From contig NW_003314265.1 in assembly GCF_000143415.4 (NCBI RefSeq), forward strand, positions 3,592,443 to 3,656,442: a stretch of 64,000 nt of DNA, read 5' to 3'. How positions within the stretch are numbered: position 1 is the first letter of the stretch; every line of letters starts with the position of its first letter. Below, one piece after another: positions 1 through 11,495 of the stretch. The notes beneath the pieces are model-generated. The model did no database searches and was not told the DNA's origin. It was given only the letters and a program-made list of their open reading frames with translations. The translations under genes and the position numbers were made by a program. The stretch comes from Selaginella moellendorffii (taxonomy: Eukaryota > Streptophyta > Lycopodiopsida > Selaginellales > Selaginellaceae).

Positions 1-1948
1 GCTTGCCTTCTTGATAGCCAATAGCTTGATTCAATTGCTGCCATTCGTCATCGGAGAGGCCTCTTGGTTCACCGCCCCCATCAGATTGGCCACCCCTGAG
101 AAAAAACGTCGAACGATTGATCACGTCACCAGAAGAGTACGTCGACCTTACCATCCGAACGGCCACCATCTTTTTTTAGCTTGTTCTTTCTCATGCTCAG
201 CATTCTCTCTTCTAGCTTGATCTGCCAGTGTATGCGCAATAGTTCTGAAAAATAATGGTAAGAGCAACAAAAGGAGAAATTAATAACTAAATAAAATCGT
301 ATCCACCTCCATTGAACAATAACATCCTTGTTGAGACTTGATTCAAGCTGTCTGATCCCATCATCATCATTGATTGAAATACGATCGGGATTTGCCAGCA
401 AACATTTTGCATAGCTAGACAGGTACTGTTTCCGCATACGTGCATGGTGTAAAAGCTGATCCCAGCTCAAATGGCCACTGCAAACCTCCCATCAGAGCTT
501 GCCAAAACATAAAGATGTTAAAATACCTGGCCTTCCTGTTCTTTTCTATTGTAGCTTTAATGGCATATTGCCACCAAGCTGCTGGATCTTCTGCAACTGT
601 AACTTTTGGGCGGTAATGTGCATGTTCTACACGCATGTTGAACGTCGAAATGTTGTCGAAAAGCGTCAATACATCCCGATATTGGGGCTGTTTAACAATG
701 CTGGTTAGCTTGCATATTAAAAAAAAATGTTACCTCTGAAAGACAAAGTGTAACATTTTCAAGCACGACTGCTGCAGTTTGAGCAGGTTTGTCCGCACTT
801 CTTTCGTCACGTGTGCCTAGTTTACTGTACCGTGCCATGCCATCCACGGGCTGTAAGAGAAACGCGTGGTGGACTTTCTCAGCATCCTCGCGAACACCAG
901 GTTCAAATGCCTGATAGTAAACGTCAAGCATACGTCCAAAAACAAAAACTACAAACATGCCTTGCTCCAGCCTTCAGGCGAAAGATTTTCAAAGTCCAAG
1001 TCCCATGGTTTCGACTTGCAATCGAAATAAAATGCTAGCCTTTTCAGCTCACCGGACTGCTCAGCGGCCAACATTAACGAAATATGGACACAAGAAAATT
1101 CAAATCTCTACCTTGTTGATTTTATCTAACGCGCCCCCGGAGACAAATAGCTCTTTCCCATTGTCATCAACAGTAACAGCAGCAAGTTTTTCCAGAGTAA
1201 CTCCAATGGCAAATGGCTGCTCAGGATTGCTAAAGAAGAAACGAATCAGGAGAAAAGTTCGAGAAAAATCCAACGTACCTTTCAGTGTCCTCAAATCTGA
1301 TGTGAATGTTTGTAACAGAAAGCTTTATATTGGAAATTATAGTTCCAATCAACGATCCCAGCCAAGAGTTATTCTAGAGTGGAAAACAAAAAAGATTCAG
1401 TACAGTAAACCATTACCAAGCTACTCAAGGTACGCACCATCTCGGTCTGTTGCTGCTGCCCTTGGTCTTGCGTAGAAGTGACAAGAGCGGTTTCATGTTC
1501 CTACAGCGATGACGAGAAAATTAAGGTCCAGATTTAGAGAAAGAGAAAAGGCAAAACGCTTGCCTTGATATACTGATATCTGGCTTCTTCAACCGCATCG
1601 TCATCAGCACCTTCGACTTTGAATGAAGGCTCCGCCAGCACAAATATGCGATCAAGAGTCACAATAACAGGCTCTTGTCCCAGCCGGCTCCACGGAACTT
1701 TCAATTTTACGGATCCCAGAAATCCAGCTTTGACTTTAATGGGGAGCTTCAATTCCAGTAAAGCTTCCGGTTTGAGCTGCATATTCGTGAGCTCCACATT
1801 TCCTGAGAAATCTCAAAGTCAAAAGAGGAAACCAAAAAGAAAACGGAGTACCTTGCCATGCACTGATCTTCAAGGCCTCCTTGGAGACCCCTTTGACGTA
1901 CTTCCCCAAATACTTTTGGAGATAGAACGCAACGTAGTCCTCCAACAT
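1..1948 (-). CDS. VPS13: VPS13-family lipid-transfer protein, N-terminal part (gene runs off the window start)
   Basis: Minus-strand, multi-exon gene whose start ATG is at 1948 and whose 3' part lies outside the window. The first exon begins MLEDYVAFYLQKYLGKYV, the typical start of the chorein_N domain. The following exons (about 1797-1563, 1475-1100, 960-690, 670-415 and onward) read as the VPS13 N-terminal lipid-groove region, with blocks such as LKPEALLELKLPIKVKAGFLG, VPWSRLGQEPVIVTLDRI and NIHIRFED-type sequence followed by a run ending SGGALDKINKV. VPS13 proteins are very large bridges that move phospholipids between organelle membranes at contact sites; that role is family knowledge. 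Introns are short with GT-AG borders. The gene is divergent from the DP gene at 2834. Family assignment is firm; which plant VPS13 paralogue it is cannot be told. Confidence 0.85.
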
Positions 1949-2833
1949 GGTTGCAGCACCAAAGCGATTGCTCTCTAGCTAGCCCACATTACCTCCGATC
2001 AAGCGATCGTTCATCGACTAAATCTCTGCCAAAGCGATCGCCTCCTGCGATCGATTCGACTCGATAGCGCTCCAATAGGTCAAAATTTGAGCTGCGCATT
2101 CCAGCTCAATGCAAGCACTCTGGCAGCTACACATATGCCAAACCTAATCTAGAAGCAAAGCCCCCTCCCTGGACGATAAACACATAAGGCAAAATCCTCA
2201 ATGAACGGCACGGCCACGTAATACAAGTGACCGGCTGGTGGAGGTGGAGCGACCGCCACGGGGCACGTCCTCCACGTGGCGGCTCAACAGCAACTTGGCA
2301 TCTACCGTCATGCTGACGGAATATCCGTGGCACCGGTTTTAAGTGTAAGATAACAGATACCCAGTTAACAGACTACCTTTACAGTTTCCCCGCCATTTAT
2401 AACAAGGGAGAGAAGAGGGAGAGAGCTATGGCGAGTGTCACTCGCGAATCACACTCTTAGCAGCAGCAGCGTCACATTTCGTGCGCCATTGCTGGGGATA
2501 GATTCGCGGGGGCGCTCATTCTTTCAGTGTTGGGCTTATAGGGTTTTTGAGGAGGTCGGGATTTTCTGGCGGCCAGGAGCGCGGCAGGAGCTAGCGCAAT
2601 GAGTTCTTGCTGCTGAGCGCCCGGAATCGGCAGCGATTTCTTTGCGACTACGGCGAAGAATTCGTCACGGGGATGGGTATGTGTGTTTTCGCGCCCTAAC
2701 TTTTGGTTTTTTTTTTCTCGGTGAAGCTCAAGTTTGGTGTGTGTATGCTCCAGGATCTACTAAGAAAGGGATCAATAATTCTGGTTTTAAGACAGCTACG
2801 AGAAGTAGCACGAGGATCTCCGTGGACGATGTG
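1949..2833. promoter_or_regulatory. divergent spacer between VPS13 and DP; DP leader
   Basis: No coding region is seen. The spacer holds several GCGATCG-type repeats near the VPS13 side (about 2000-2070), a perfect CCACGTGG G-box at 2272-2279, and on the DP side TTTCCCCG (2385-2392) followed by TTTATAAC (2396-2403), which looks like a TATA element. The part after about 2430 is probably the DP 5' leader with one short GT-AG intron ending near 2752. Transcription start sites are inferred, not shown. Confidence 0.45.
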
Positions 2834-4475
2834 ATGAACTTGCGCCCGCGCAATGGTGAGAACGCTACTTTCCATCAAGGTAAGCTCGATTGTCATACAA
2901 GATCTTTGGCTTACTTTGTTTTCCTTGTCAGGCGATCAAAGTCAGTTCTACGGAGGATCCGATCTTCCATGCAATAACAATCTTTCGCCAAGTACGTCCG
3001 GACGGTTTGCTGGTCCATCAGTCTCGATGGACAGTGGAAGCATGGGATCTCCTTCCCGATGCAGCGACGTTGCAATGTTTACTCCCGGATCAAATGAAGC
3101 CACCGGGAGGTTTTCACAAGCCGAGAGCTATGACGAGCCAGCTTCTCCAGACATGGTCGGGTATGTTAGCTTTGAGTCTTTTTTTCTCTCGAACCACTGA
3201 GGAATCACGTAAGACAGTAGAAAGAAGAAGCGTGGGCATCGTGCAGCGATTGGGGGAGAGAAAGGAGGCAAGGGATTGCGGCATTTTAGCATGAAAGGTA
3301 AAGCATCGATCTCTTATCGTTCCGAACGTATCACTGCAATGCTCCGCTATTCTTTCAGTTTGTGAGAAAGTCGAAAGCAAAGGCCGTACGACTTATAACG
3401 AAGTAAGCTTTCATCTCCTGTGTGTTTCTTTTTGTAAATTTCTGACACGGTGATCCGTCAGGTGGCCGACGAGCTTGTAGCCGAGTTCACAAATCCAAAT
3501 GGTCTAGTCGGCTCTCCGGACCAGGTGAAGCTTTCTTAAGCCAGTTTTTGCCAGTTTCTTACTGATGTTTTGGCTCTAATTTATCTCTCTTTACATTAGC
3601 AGTACGATGAAAAAAACATCAGAAGACGTGTGTACGATGCTCTGAACGTTCTTATGGCCATGGACATTATATCCAAAGAAAAGAAGGAGATCCAATGGAA
3701 AGGGCTCCCAAGCACCAGTTTCACCGATGCCGAGCAGCTGAAGGTAGGTTCCCATGCGGTTTTTCGATTAAGTTGAAGTAGTTTTATGACCTACAGTTCG
3801 TGCAGGAAGAACAGCTGCGCGTCCGCTCGAGGATAGAAAAGAAGAAGAAGTATCTACAGGAGCTGCAAGATCAGGTCCGCGGATTTTTCTGATTTATTTC
3901 TGGCTCACTGTCCTGACGTTAAAACTTTGTGGAAGATCGTAGGCATTCAAAATCTCATTCATCGGAATGAGAGAATGTACAACGGCACTGGGAACTTTCC
4001 TGCTGGAGGCGTTGCATTGCCTTTCATTCTTGTACAGGTAAGAGTTTTCTCTTCCCAGCGATGCTGTTTAAATGCTGACTCGCCCCTACAGACTCGACCC
4101 CAAGCAACCGTTGAAGTCGAGATATCCGAAGACATGCAAGTAGTTCACTTCGATTTCAACAGGTACCAAATAGCTTTGTCTTTTCTCGCGACTACAATCA
4201 ACTTTCTCTGTTCCAGCTCGCCATTCGAGCTCCACGACGACGCCTCCATCCTCAAAGCCATGAATTTCTGCGACCCGGGGTCCAAGCCTGGCGGGGGATC
4301 CAAGCACGAGAATGGAGGCTTCGACGCGAGCCCGATGGACGATGGCTCCTCCCCTCTGCCGAGCATGTATCACCACCACCACCACCACGGCCGGTCCCCC
4401 CGGATGATGAAAAATGGCCTCTCGCCGCCGCCACTGCCAGGAATTCTCAAGGCCCGCGTCAAACAGGAGCACTAA
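2834..4475 (+). CDS. DP: DP protein, dimerisation partner of E2F
   Basis: Multi-exon gene. The first in-frame ATG is at 2834 ([15 protein letters not shown]), spliced at 2879 to an exon from 2932. Joined exons read [20 protein letters not shown], then a DNA-binding winged helix with [19 protein letters not shown], a short coiled coil ([20 protein letters not shown]) and the DP dimerisation region ending [19 protein letters not shown]. The [11 protein letters not shown] block is the DP DNA-contact signature. DP pairs with E2F to control S-phase genes in the nucleus (family knowledge). A basic cluster (GRKKKRGHR) before the winged helix is a likely nuclear signal. The C-terminal tail carries a run of seven His and is low complexity. 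Stop TAA at 4473-4475. The next gene starts only about 150 bp downstream on the same strand. Confidence 0.88.
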
Positions 4476-4628
4476 GTACCGAGGGAAAAAACATCATCAC
4501 CCAAGAACGTTTTTTGCAATAAGAGGTTGCAAGAGATTCTTGTTTAAGTCAACGGTCAACAGTCAAAATCTGTAGTCCATGATTTTTATTTTAGGGTTCT
4601 TGCATTCCCGTTAATTTTAGGGTTCTTG

Positions 4629-5911
4629 ATGGAGAATGTCTTGCCGTGGCTCGAGCCGCGCGATGTGGCAGCGCTGGCGCTTACTTGCAGGACGATGGCA
4701 GCGGCAGCAAGGGATCTCACATCGTGCCGTGCCGCGGATGCAGCGCAAGGGTTGGAAGGCTTCGCGATCCCGGTGGTGAATTGCGTGGACGAATGCCGCT
4801 ACCCTTACTTCGAGTACTCGCCGGTGTCTGTTCTTGCGAGGGAGAGGAGGGCATTTGCCTTTCCGAGATCCATTTCCGAGAAGAATGCCGCTGGTTTTGA
4901 TTACGGGCAGTTTGGAGGCGATGGTTGCCGCTGCATTGACTGCTGCCGAGGAGAACAAGAAGATCCAGGTATGATGAGAGAATTTCCTGGTTTCTTTCTC
5001 TTAGGGGCTGAAAGTTGTCAGGATTTCCTTCACAGGCACCGGATGATTTGACTAGCGCGATCGAACTTTTGGTAATTTTCTGTTTTCTCGTTCGTGCCTA
5101 AAGACTTTGATCCAGGATGAAGATGATGATAGCGACGAAGCACTCCCGAGCAAAAAGAAAAGGCGGCTCTCGTCCAGCTCCTGTCCCTGCGGTCGGACGA
5201 TCTTCGGCGAGCGAGCATACGATTCAAACTCTCCCAGGCTCTTGAGTTTCCAAAACCAGAGAGAAGAAGAAGCTCCAACTCCCGACGATCTTCCACTGAT
5301 CTACGAGTGCGGCCCTGCTTGCTCGTGCACCATCCAATGCTGCCACAGGCTCTCCCAGCGCGGCGCCTCCGCCGAGCTCAAGGTTGTGAGGCATCCAACC
5401 AAAGGCTGGAGCTTACATGCAGCGCAGGACATCAAACCGGGAGCTTTCATCTGCGAGTACGCTGGTAAGAAAGAAAAGTTCTTCCTTCTCTACTTATCGT
5501 GCTCCTTTGTCTCTTCGCGTTTGTGCAGGAGAGCTCTTGACGACCAAGGAAGCTCGGAAAAGGCACCAAACTTACGACCAATCCCCGAGAGCTACGAGCC
5601 TTTTGGTGGTGAGAGAACATCTTCCAAAGGGCGACGCATGCCTCCGATTCAACATCGATGCCACCAACGTAGGCAACATTGCCAGGTTCATCAATCACTC
5701 CTGCGACGGTGGCAATCTCCTCTCGTGCCTCGTCCGCTCAGCAGGCTGCTGCGTCCCCAGGCTGGCTTTCTTCACGCGCAAAGAGATCCAGTCAGGCCAA
5801 GAACTTACTTTCAGCTATGGTGTCGTCGAACCGGGACTAGAATCGAGTTCGAGGGCCTGTTTTTGTGGAACAAGCCAGTGCCGAGGAATCCTGCCTTCTG
5901 AAAAAACATGA
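4629..5911 (+). CDS. SUVR3: SUVR3-type SET-domain histone-lysine methyltransferase
   Basis: Four exons. Exon 1 (ATG 4629) begins MENVLPWLEPRDVAALALTC, an F-box-like head also present in SUVR3 proteins. It is followed by a Cys-rich pre-SET region (GCRCIDCC, then YECGPACSCTIQCCHR), the SET domain (GWSLHAAQDIKPGAFICEYA; ARFINHSCDGGN, which holds the NHSC cofactor/catalytic motif; ELTFSYG) and a post-SET CFCGTSQCRGIL near the end. All expected zinc-binding cysteines appear present, so the enzyme should be active on a histone H3 lysine. The exact lysine cannot be read from the sequence. An acidic/basic linker (DEDDDSDE, KKKRR) lies between exon 1 and pre-SET. Introns at about 4971-5020, 5066-5115 and 5464-5528 are short GT-AG. 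It converges with the DHHC gene 72 bp away. Confidence 0.87.
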
Positions 5912-5983
5912 GCCTTTCTAGACATGGATCTTCTTTCGGGTATATATTGTCTGTAACTGTAAGAAACAAAAATGGTGTTTTGG

Positions 5984-7633
5984 TTACCTCTGCTTCGAGT
6001 GAACTTTGTCTTTGTGTTTCAACGGAAAGAGAACCTCGCCGAAGTTCCTTGCCATTCCGCTGTTGTATATATTTTCAGCTCTATCCGGATCGGATTTCCT
6101 TCTAGCACTCCAAAACCCGCAACCATTCCAGAGTGACTTCGACGTTTTGCCAGGATCTTCAGATTTACCATTAGCATCAGTGTACCATCTCGTGTAAGCT
6201 TCCCATTTGTAGACCTGTAAGTGCCAGTAAGAGCAAACGAAGAATCTAAAACACTGACCTCGTTTGTTGTGGTGTTCCTGGCTATCAAGTACAAGTGATA
6301 GACCAGAAAAGACGCCAGTAGAATGGAGACAACGAACAAGAACATGAGCAGGAGCACTTGATGATTGTAGAACGTTATCACCCACTGGCGTCAAACAAAA
6401 CATCAGAAAACATTAAATTCGGCGATACAAACTTTCATACCTGCACAAGATGTGGCAGCTTGTCATAGAAAGTGACCATTCCATAAACTGTAAAAACGAC
6501 TACTAGTCAAGCAGTTGAAGACCTGAAACTCACATGATAGCCTTTCCATGACTCCATATCTCATGACCTCTCCGGCAAGTATGGCTACCAACAGGCTGAC
6601 TCCGTAGCAGCAGAGTATAGAGTGCCTGACAAGAAAAGAAGCTAAGTTTTCAGTGATTTTGCTAGAATAATCCGGCCTACCAGATCAAAAAGAATACGAA
6701 GTATCTGAGATTGTTGGCGCCGATGCAAGTGTTCTGCAACAAGTTGAGGTAAGACGCTATGTTCGACCACAAACAACAGAACAAGAAAGCTCGTCTTCAC
6801 ACAAACATGATGCAGGACTGACCATCCATCCACAGTGGTGATCAAAACGGGCAATGCAGCGGTTACAAATGCTGCAGTGTTTTGATCTTGCTGGTCTGCA
6901 AACGTAGGTACATGTTAGATTGACTTCACAAGAAAGAAATCCGGCTCCCTCACCGTGGAATGTTGCACGTTGGACAGATCTTCTCCGTGTAAATGATGCC
7001 ATCAAAAGGATAGATGTCTTCGTGCGTAGCCAAGTTCGAAGCAGTGATTGTTCCAGGATCAGAAAAACTAGCTAGCAAAAAGATGGCGATGCCCACTAAA
7101 ACTGCCGAGGGTCCCAAAAATCTGATCGCAAAAATAACTTGAGAATGGTCACGAAAGAAGGGCTGCCATACCTGTGTATCGAGGAAAGAAATCTCCCGGG
7201 AATGTACTTGAACGAAGTGGAGTAGAAGACAGAGAAACCTCCAACGATAAGAGACAAGTAAAAGAGCTACGCACAAGAAAGACCGATCAATCGTAGCAAA
7301 AACTTATCGATCGAGAGAGAACAAACCTGCAAAATTGGATTTGGCCGCTCGCAGCAAATATGTTCTACAAATTCGTAGCCTCGGACACCTCTAGATCCGA
7401 GACAGAGCCGGAGAATTTCCCTGAAATGCGAGGAGTTAGCCATTCTAGAACCTAAATCATACTTACTGGACGCAGTCGCAGGCTCCTCCTCCGATCCAAG
7501 AATGCAGCGCACGAACAGGCGTGCGATCGAACACCGGCCAGTTGCCACACAGCAGCGCCACCAGCACGAACAGGAGAAACCCTAGATAGACGAGGAGGAG
7601 CCATTCCTCGAGGAGAATATCCACGAGCTCCAT
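5984..7633 (-). CDS. DHHC-type protein S-acyltransferase
   Basis: Minus-strand gene, ATG at 7633 ([20 protein letters not shown]), stop at 5984. Exons give two N-terminal membrane segments, a conserved [10 protein letters not shown] block, a third and fourth membrane pair, the DPG motif ([11 protein letters not shown]), the Cys-rich domain [20 protein letters not shown] with FDHHCGWM, two further membrane segments and the TTxE motif (NTTTNE) before a cytosolic tail. The DHHC cysteine is the acyl acceptor; the enzyme palmitoylates membrane-associated proteins (family knowledge). The order and the [10 protein letters not shown] block resemble the Arabidopsis PAT15/16/17 group, from memory. About eight exons with short introns. 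It shares a very short divergent promoter with the GNAT gene. Confidence 0.88.
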
Positions 7634-7746
7634 TCAAAACTCAAGCTTGAATAGTAGAAACATTATGGTCATGGGCCATGCATGCCCATGCCTGACCGGC
7701 ATGGTAATCCGCCGCGATGCACATCCATGACCAATGGGCTACATCC
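7634..7746. promoter_or_regulatory. 113-bp bidirectional promoter with TGGGCC and RY-type palindrome
   Basis: The two start codons of the DHHC (minus) and GNAT (plus) genes are only 113 bp apart. In the middle lies ATGGGCCATGCATGCCCATG (7671-7690), a near-palindrome that contains TGGGCC (a site II/TCP-type element) and CATGCATG (an RY-type element). No TATA element is evident. Confidence 0.5.
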
Positions 7747-9006
7747 ATGGCAAGAGCCCTAATTCTCTTGCCAGCGCCGCGATGCCGCCTCCTCTCGCGA
7801 GCGTCGCTGAGGAAGGGGGGCAAATTCATCGTCACGACGGACAAGCGAGTGATCAATGTAAGCGAGCTCGGCGCTCTTCTAGCTGCGACAGGTAGAGATT
7901 CCTCTCTTTCTCCAGGATTTCGACGCGATCGTCGAAATGTAGGTCAGAATTGCCACCAGTTTCCACAGATTGCCGGCGATGGACGCGTCTCCAGGGTTGA
8001 CGATGCGAAGCTCCAGAGGGCTCTGGATTTCAGCGACATCGCGGTGGCGATCTACGTCAAGGGCCGATCAATCCCTGGCGGTGATTATATGGAAAGGACG
8101 TGGAGCGAAGCTAGGGAAGGAGTTTGGGACCGTCTAAACTCCGACAAAGCTCCCAAGTGCTTGGTAGCGTTTGGTCGTGCGGTGTCTGATAAAACACTGG
8201 CTGGATCCATCCACGACTTGGCGGTAAGTTCATCCCTTTCCCTGGCTGATTTCTTTGTTCCAGTTTTCTTTTTTCGACTTCCTCATTTTTTTCGCTCTTT
8301 GTCGCGATCACTTCCTCGACTTTGAGAATGCGACCTTTCCTTGTTGGTGTTCACGTACTGGGTATGTACTCATTTTGGCTGATTTGTTTGCTATACTTTC
8401 GTTCTAGTGTTTTTTTCTTCTCGACTTCCTCATCTTTCTTTCCTTTCGCTCTTCGCCGTGATCACTTCCTCGACTTTGAGAATTTGAGAATGCGATCTTT
8501 CCTTATTGGTTCACAAGTGCTCTTATAGGTTGCTCCTTCGATGCAAAGGCAAGGGCTTGGGCGTCATGTTTTGCAGCGGCTAGCACGGTAGAGTGTTTTT
8601 CTATTAAGATTATTTTGTTCTAAACTCGAGGCTTCTTTTTCCTTTGTCGTCTTCCACAGTTATATGTACTACACACTGGACATTGCAGACATCTCAGTGC
8701 TCACTCGACCTGAAAACATGTAAGGCCTCTTTTGTTTTGTTATTCCTTCGTGGGAAAAGCCTGCTACTCGTCCCTGTCCAATTGTGATATGGATCTCGAA
8801 ATTGCTAGCTGCTGCTTACCTCTTCCTCCTGCAGGCCTTTCTTCGCAAGTTGTGGCTTCAAGCCAGACGCGCTGTGCTCCACCTCTATGCTGTACACAAA
8901 GACGCCACCCGTGAACTCCAAAACTTACCATGAAGCTACCCGTGCGGGGAAAATGACCCTGCTCGTTCCAGCTCCTTCTGTCAAGGCAAGCTTTACCGCG
9001 TTCTAA
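7747..9006 (+). CDS. GNAT-family N-acetyltransferase, probably organelle-targeted
   Basis: Start chosen at ATG 7747 (MARALILLPAPRCRLLSRAS), which gives an Arg/Ser/Leu-rich head like a transit peptide; an in-frame ATG at 7717 is possible. Five exons: about 7747-7891, 7943-8222, 8528-8589, about 8660-8718 and about 8835-9006. The acetyl-CoA motif A is VAPSMQRQGLGRHVLQRLAR, fitting the Q/RxxGxG/A signature. It is followed by ADISVLTRPENMPFFASCGF, the typical motif B region with the F-x-x-C-GF end. The substrate is unknown. Plant GNATs of this kind acetylate proteins or small amines, often in plastids; that is family knowledge only. The first intron would be 51 bp and divisible by three, so it might be retained. 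Confidence 0.7.
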
Positions 9007-10155
9007 ATCATTCTCTCGAGCTAAAGTTCGATCGGCCGATGCTCTCTCGCCGAGATTGTTGATACTCTTTCAAGTTTTTCCAGGACTCGCAGACACTTCG
9101 AAGTTTTACTGCCAGCCTGAAGAGATGAGATGGAAAAAAATAAAGTGTAATACAAGGACCGATTAAAGGTATATATGGAATCTCTATCGCTGTAGCTAAA
9201 GAACGAGTAGCTAACTTTCGAGAGGGCGGCCCACCAAAGACGCACGCCGGGTTGCTTTCCCTGGCGGGGCCTATATGACGGTTTGGACCACATGGTCTGG
9301 CACATGATGACTTGTGGCCCATGGCTCAAATGACGTGCGTGAGTTCGATACCCGAGAGTGACAAGACAGCTACGTACTTATAATCTGATAATCTGGGGAA
9401 AGAAAGAAAGCTGGGCCACTCTGTTGGGCCCCATGGGCCAGAAACAACTGAAAGGTACGGCAGTTTTCTAGTGGGCGCGCGAATCTTTGTTTTAGTAGGG
9501 AAGGGAATATTCACCACATAGAAGAAAGTGAGCGGAGTGAATAGGTCTTGTCGCGTTTTATTCTCTCTTCTCTCTTTGCTTTTGTCAATGGCGCGGCTGG
9601 CACGGCTGGAGACGAAGCTGAAATTTCCGTCCCTTCGCTCGCGAAATCCTTGAGAGTGCCGGGCGAGTAGCGGAAATCTGCGAGGTTCTTGGTCCATGGA
9701 GGTGGAATTGGGAGGTGATGACGAGGAGAGCAGTAGTTCTTGGACGCCCCGAGGCATTTCGAGGTAGATGTGTTCTTGCGAGGTAGCATGAGCGTTCTGG
9801 CTGAGAATCTTATGGGGATCGAGCGCTCTTGCTGAGAATCTCGCGATCTGGCATGGGGATCGGGTCTCTCTGCTGAGAATCTGGCGAAATAACATGGGGA
9901 TCGGACGGTCGGGCTGAGAATCTCTGCGATTCAACCGGTTTCAAGTGTTCTTGCAGGGAAATCTCATTCATGGGACCTTTGTGATGCCGAGGGTCAAAGA
10001 CGCCGCCGACAGGCGAATCCAGCGACCTTCCATCCAGCGCCAAGCGAGATCTCTTCACGGCGGCAATGCAGGAATCGCTGTAAACCCCGTGGAAGGTAAC
10101 ATATTCCTTCGCAATCTCTAGAACTTGGGCCGAAATATTTTTTATTCTAGGTGCT
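9007..10155. other. spacer and HD-Zip leader with 41-bp tandem repeats
   Basis: No convincing gene. Minus-strand open frames at 9326-9934 and 9810-10058 are without introns, known motifs or normal composition, and one of them just translates the tandem repeat. The stretch from about 9540 is probably promoter and 5' leader of the HD-Zip gene, with a likely leader intron at about 10096-10150 (GTAACAT... ...TTCTAG). Confidence 0.4.
9800..9923. repeat. 41-bp tandem repeat, about 3 copies
   Basis: GCTGAGAATCT recurs at 9800, 9831, 9872 and 9913, and ATGGGGATCG at 9812, 9853 and 9894, giving a 41-bp period in the last copies and a shorter 31-bp first unit. The units differ by several bases. It lies about 230-350 bp before the HD-Zip start codon. 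Confidence 0.75.
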
Positions 10156-11102
10156 ATGAAGATCGTTCCTCAAAATCCCAAGCGACCGATCATGGATCAC
10201 GCATCCGACGAGGAGGATGCCATCGACGACGATCCAGGCGCGGGGCAGCAGCATCACATCGAGAAGAAGAGGCGGCTGAGCGTGGATCAAGTGAAGTCCC
10301 TGGAGAGGCACTTTGAGCAGGACAACAAGCTGGAGCCGGAGCGCAAGCTCCAGCTTGCCAAAGAATTGAGCCTCCAGCCCCGCCAAGTCGCTGTGTGGTT
10401 CCAAAACAGGCGGGCCAGGTGGAAGACCAAGCAGCTTGAAAAGGACTACGACGCGCTCAAGGAAAATCTGGACGCTCTCCGCGGCGACTACAAATCTCTG
10501 TTGAAAGAGAAGCAAGAGCTCGAGGCCGAGGTATGTCAGATATTTTTTCTTTTCGTCCTTTCCTTTGCCTTTTGATTTTCATCTCGGGATTCCTCCTCCA
10601 GGTGAATCGGCTTAACGATCTACTCTCGTCCAAGCAAGAGGAGACGAAAGTGGTGGACGTGGGTGATGGTCACAGCAACAAAACAAAGGAGAGTGAGGGC
10701 AATTCCGCAATCACGGTGACTGCCACTACTACTATTACTACTCCGACGATTGCCACCCGAAAGGATTGCTCGATCAACTCGTGGGATAGCGACGGCGGCA
10801 GTGAGATTGTGGACGATGATCCGGCAATCACTCCTCGTCCGGATCAGAGCGAGAGCGGCCGTTTCTCGTTACACGACGACGAGGATCGCGTCCTCATGAA
10901 TCCGTTGGAGTGTCACATTGCCGCAAACTTCGACGACACATACACGAATTCGATGGTTTACTCGTCGTCCCCGCCGCCACCTCCTCCCCCCGACGATCGG
11001 ATGATCCCCAAGCTCGAGGACACGGGATACGACAGTGCTACTGCTGGGGGATTCTTTGATTTGGATGATCAAGGCTCGCTTTCGTGGTGGGATTGGTCTT
11101 GA
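10156..11102 (+). CDS. HD-Zip class I homeodomain-leucine zipper transcription factor
   Basis: Two exons (10156-10530 and 10602-11102; 71-bp intron at a phase-0 site). An acidic head (ASDEEDAIDDDPG) precedes the homeodomain, which begins EKKRRLSVDQVKSLERHFEQ and ends with recognition helix VAVWFQNRRARWKTKQ at about residues 90-105. A leucine zipper starts directly after it (LEKDYDALKENLDALRGDY) and runs across the intron into VNRLNDLL. Lack of a START domain and the zipper placement mark class I. Such factors bind CAATNATTG-type sites and act in stress and development (family knowledge). The C-terminal part is acidic and Thr/Pro-rich and ends WWDWS, an aromatic-acidic end typical of HD-Zip I activation tails. 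It converges with the DCAF8-like gene. Confidence 0.92.
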
Positions 11103-11495
11103 CGAGGAGAAATCGGGGATGGATGGATGGAGATGGGTAAAATTGAGAGTTCAAAGGTACAGTGTATTTTTCTAAGTTTTGGTTGATCAAACTTTAGTAT
11201 AAGCTAGGTAGAGAGAGAGAGGGAAAAAATATCAGGGCCGATGTCAAATGGCTCGGACCATGGAAAATGTACACAAAGATGAAACAAAGCAATAAAAGTT
11301 CTATAGGCCACTGTTAACCTTTTTTAAGGATATATTCCCTGTACAACTTTATTGAAATTCAAGAAGAAAAGTGTTTACTCCATCTCCTTAAATTGTGAAA
11401 GGCTAAAGTTTGAGTTATAACACAAGATTATAAGGTCTGGCTAACCTCCAGATTTGCATTTCCTTTTCTCTTTCCCTGTTCTTCCACATTGCTCC
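11103..11495. other. 3' UTRs of the convergent HD-Zip and DCAF8-like genes
   Basis: AT-rich spacer of 393 bp with no open frame of note. It contains AATAAA (about 11290) for the plus-strand gene. A short GA run lies at about 11213-11222. Confidence 0.4.

Noticed and set aside
9300-9350. tRNA-like boxes (TGGCTCAAATG ... GAGTTCGATACCC), possible SINE
   Set aside because: The A-like and B-like boxes are only about 10 bp apart, no cloverleaf forms and no tail or target duplication is seen.
9326-9934. 202-codon minus-strand open frame
   Set aside because: It translates the 41-bp tandem repeats and simple sequence; no domain, and it lies in the HD-Zip promoter/leader.
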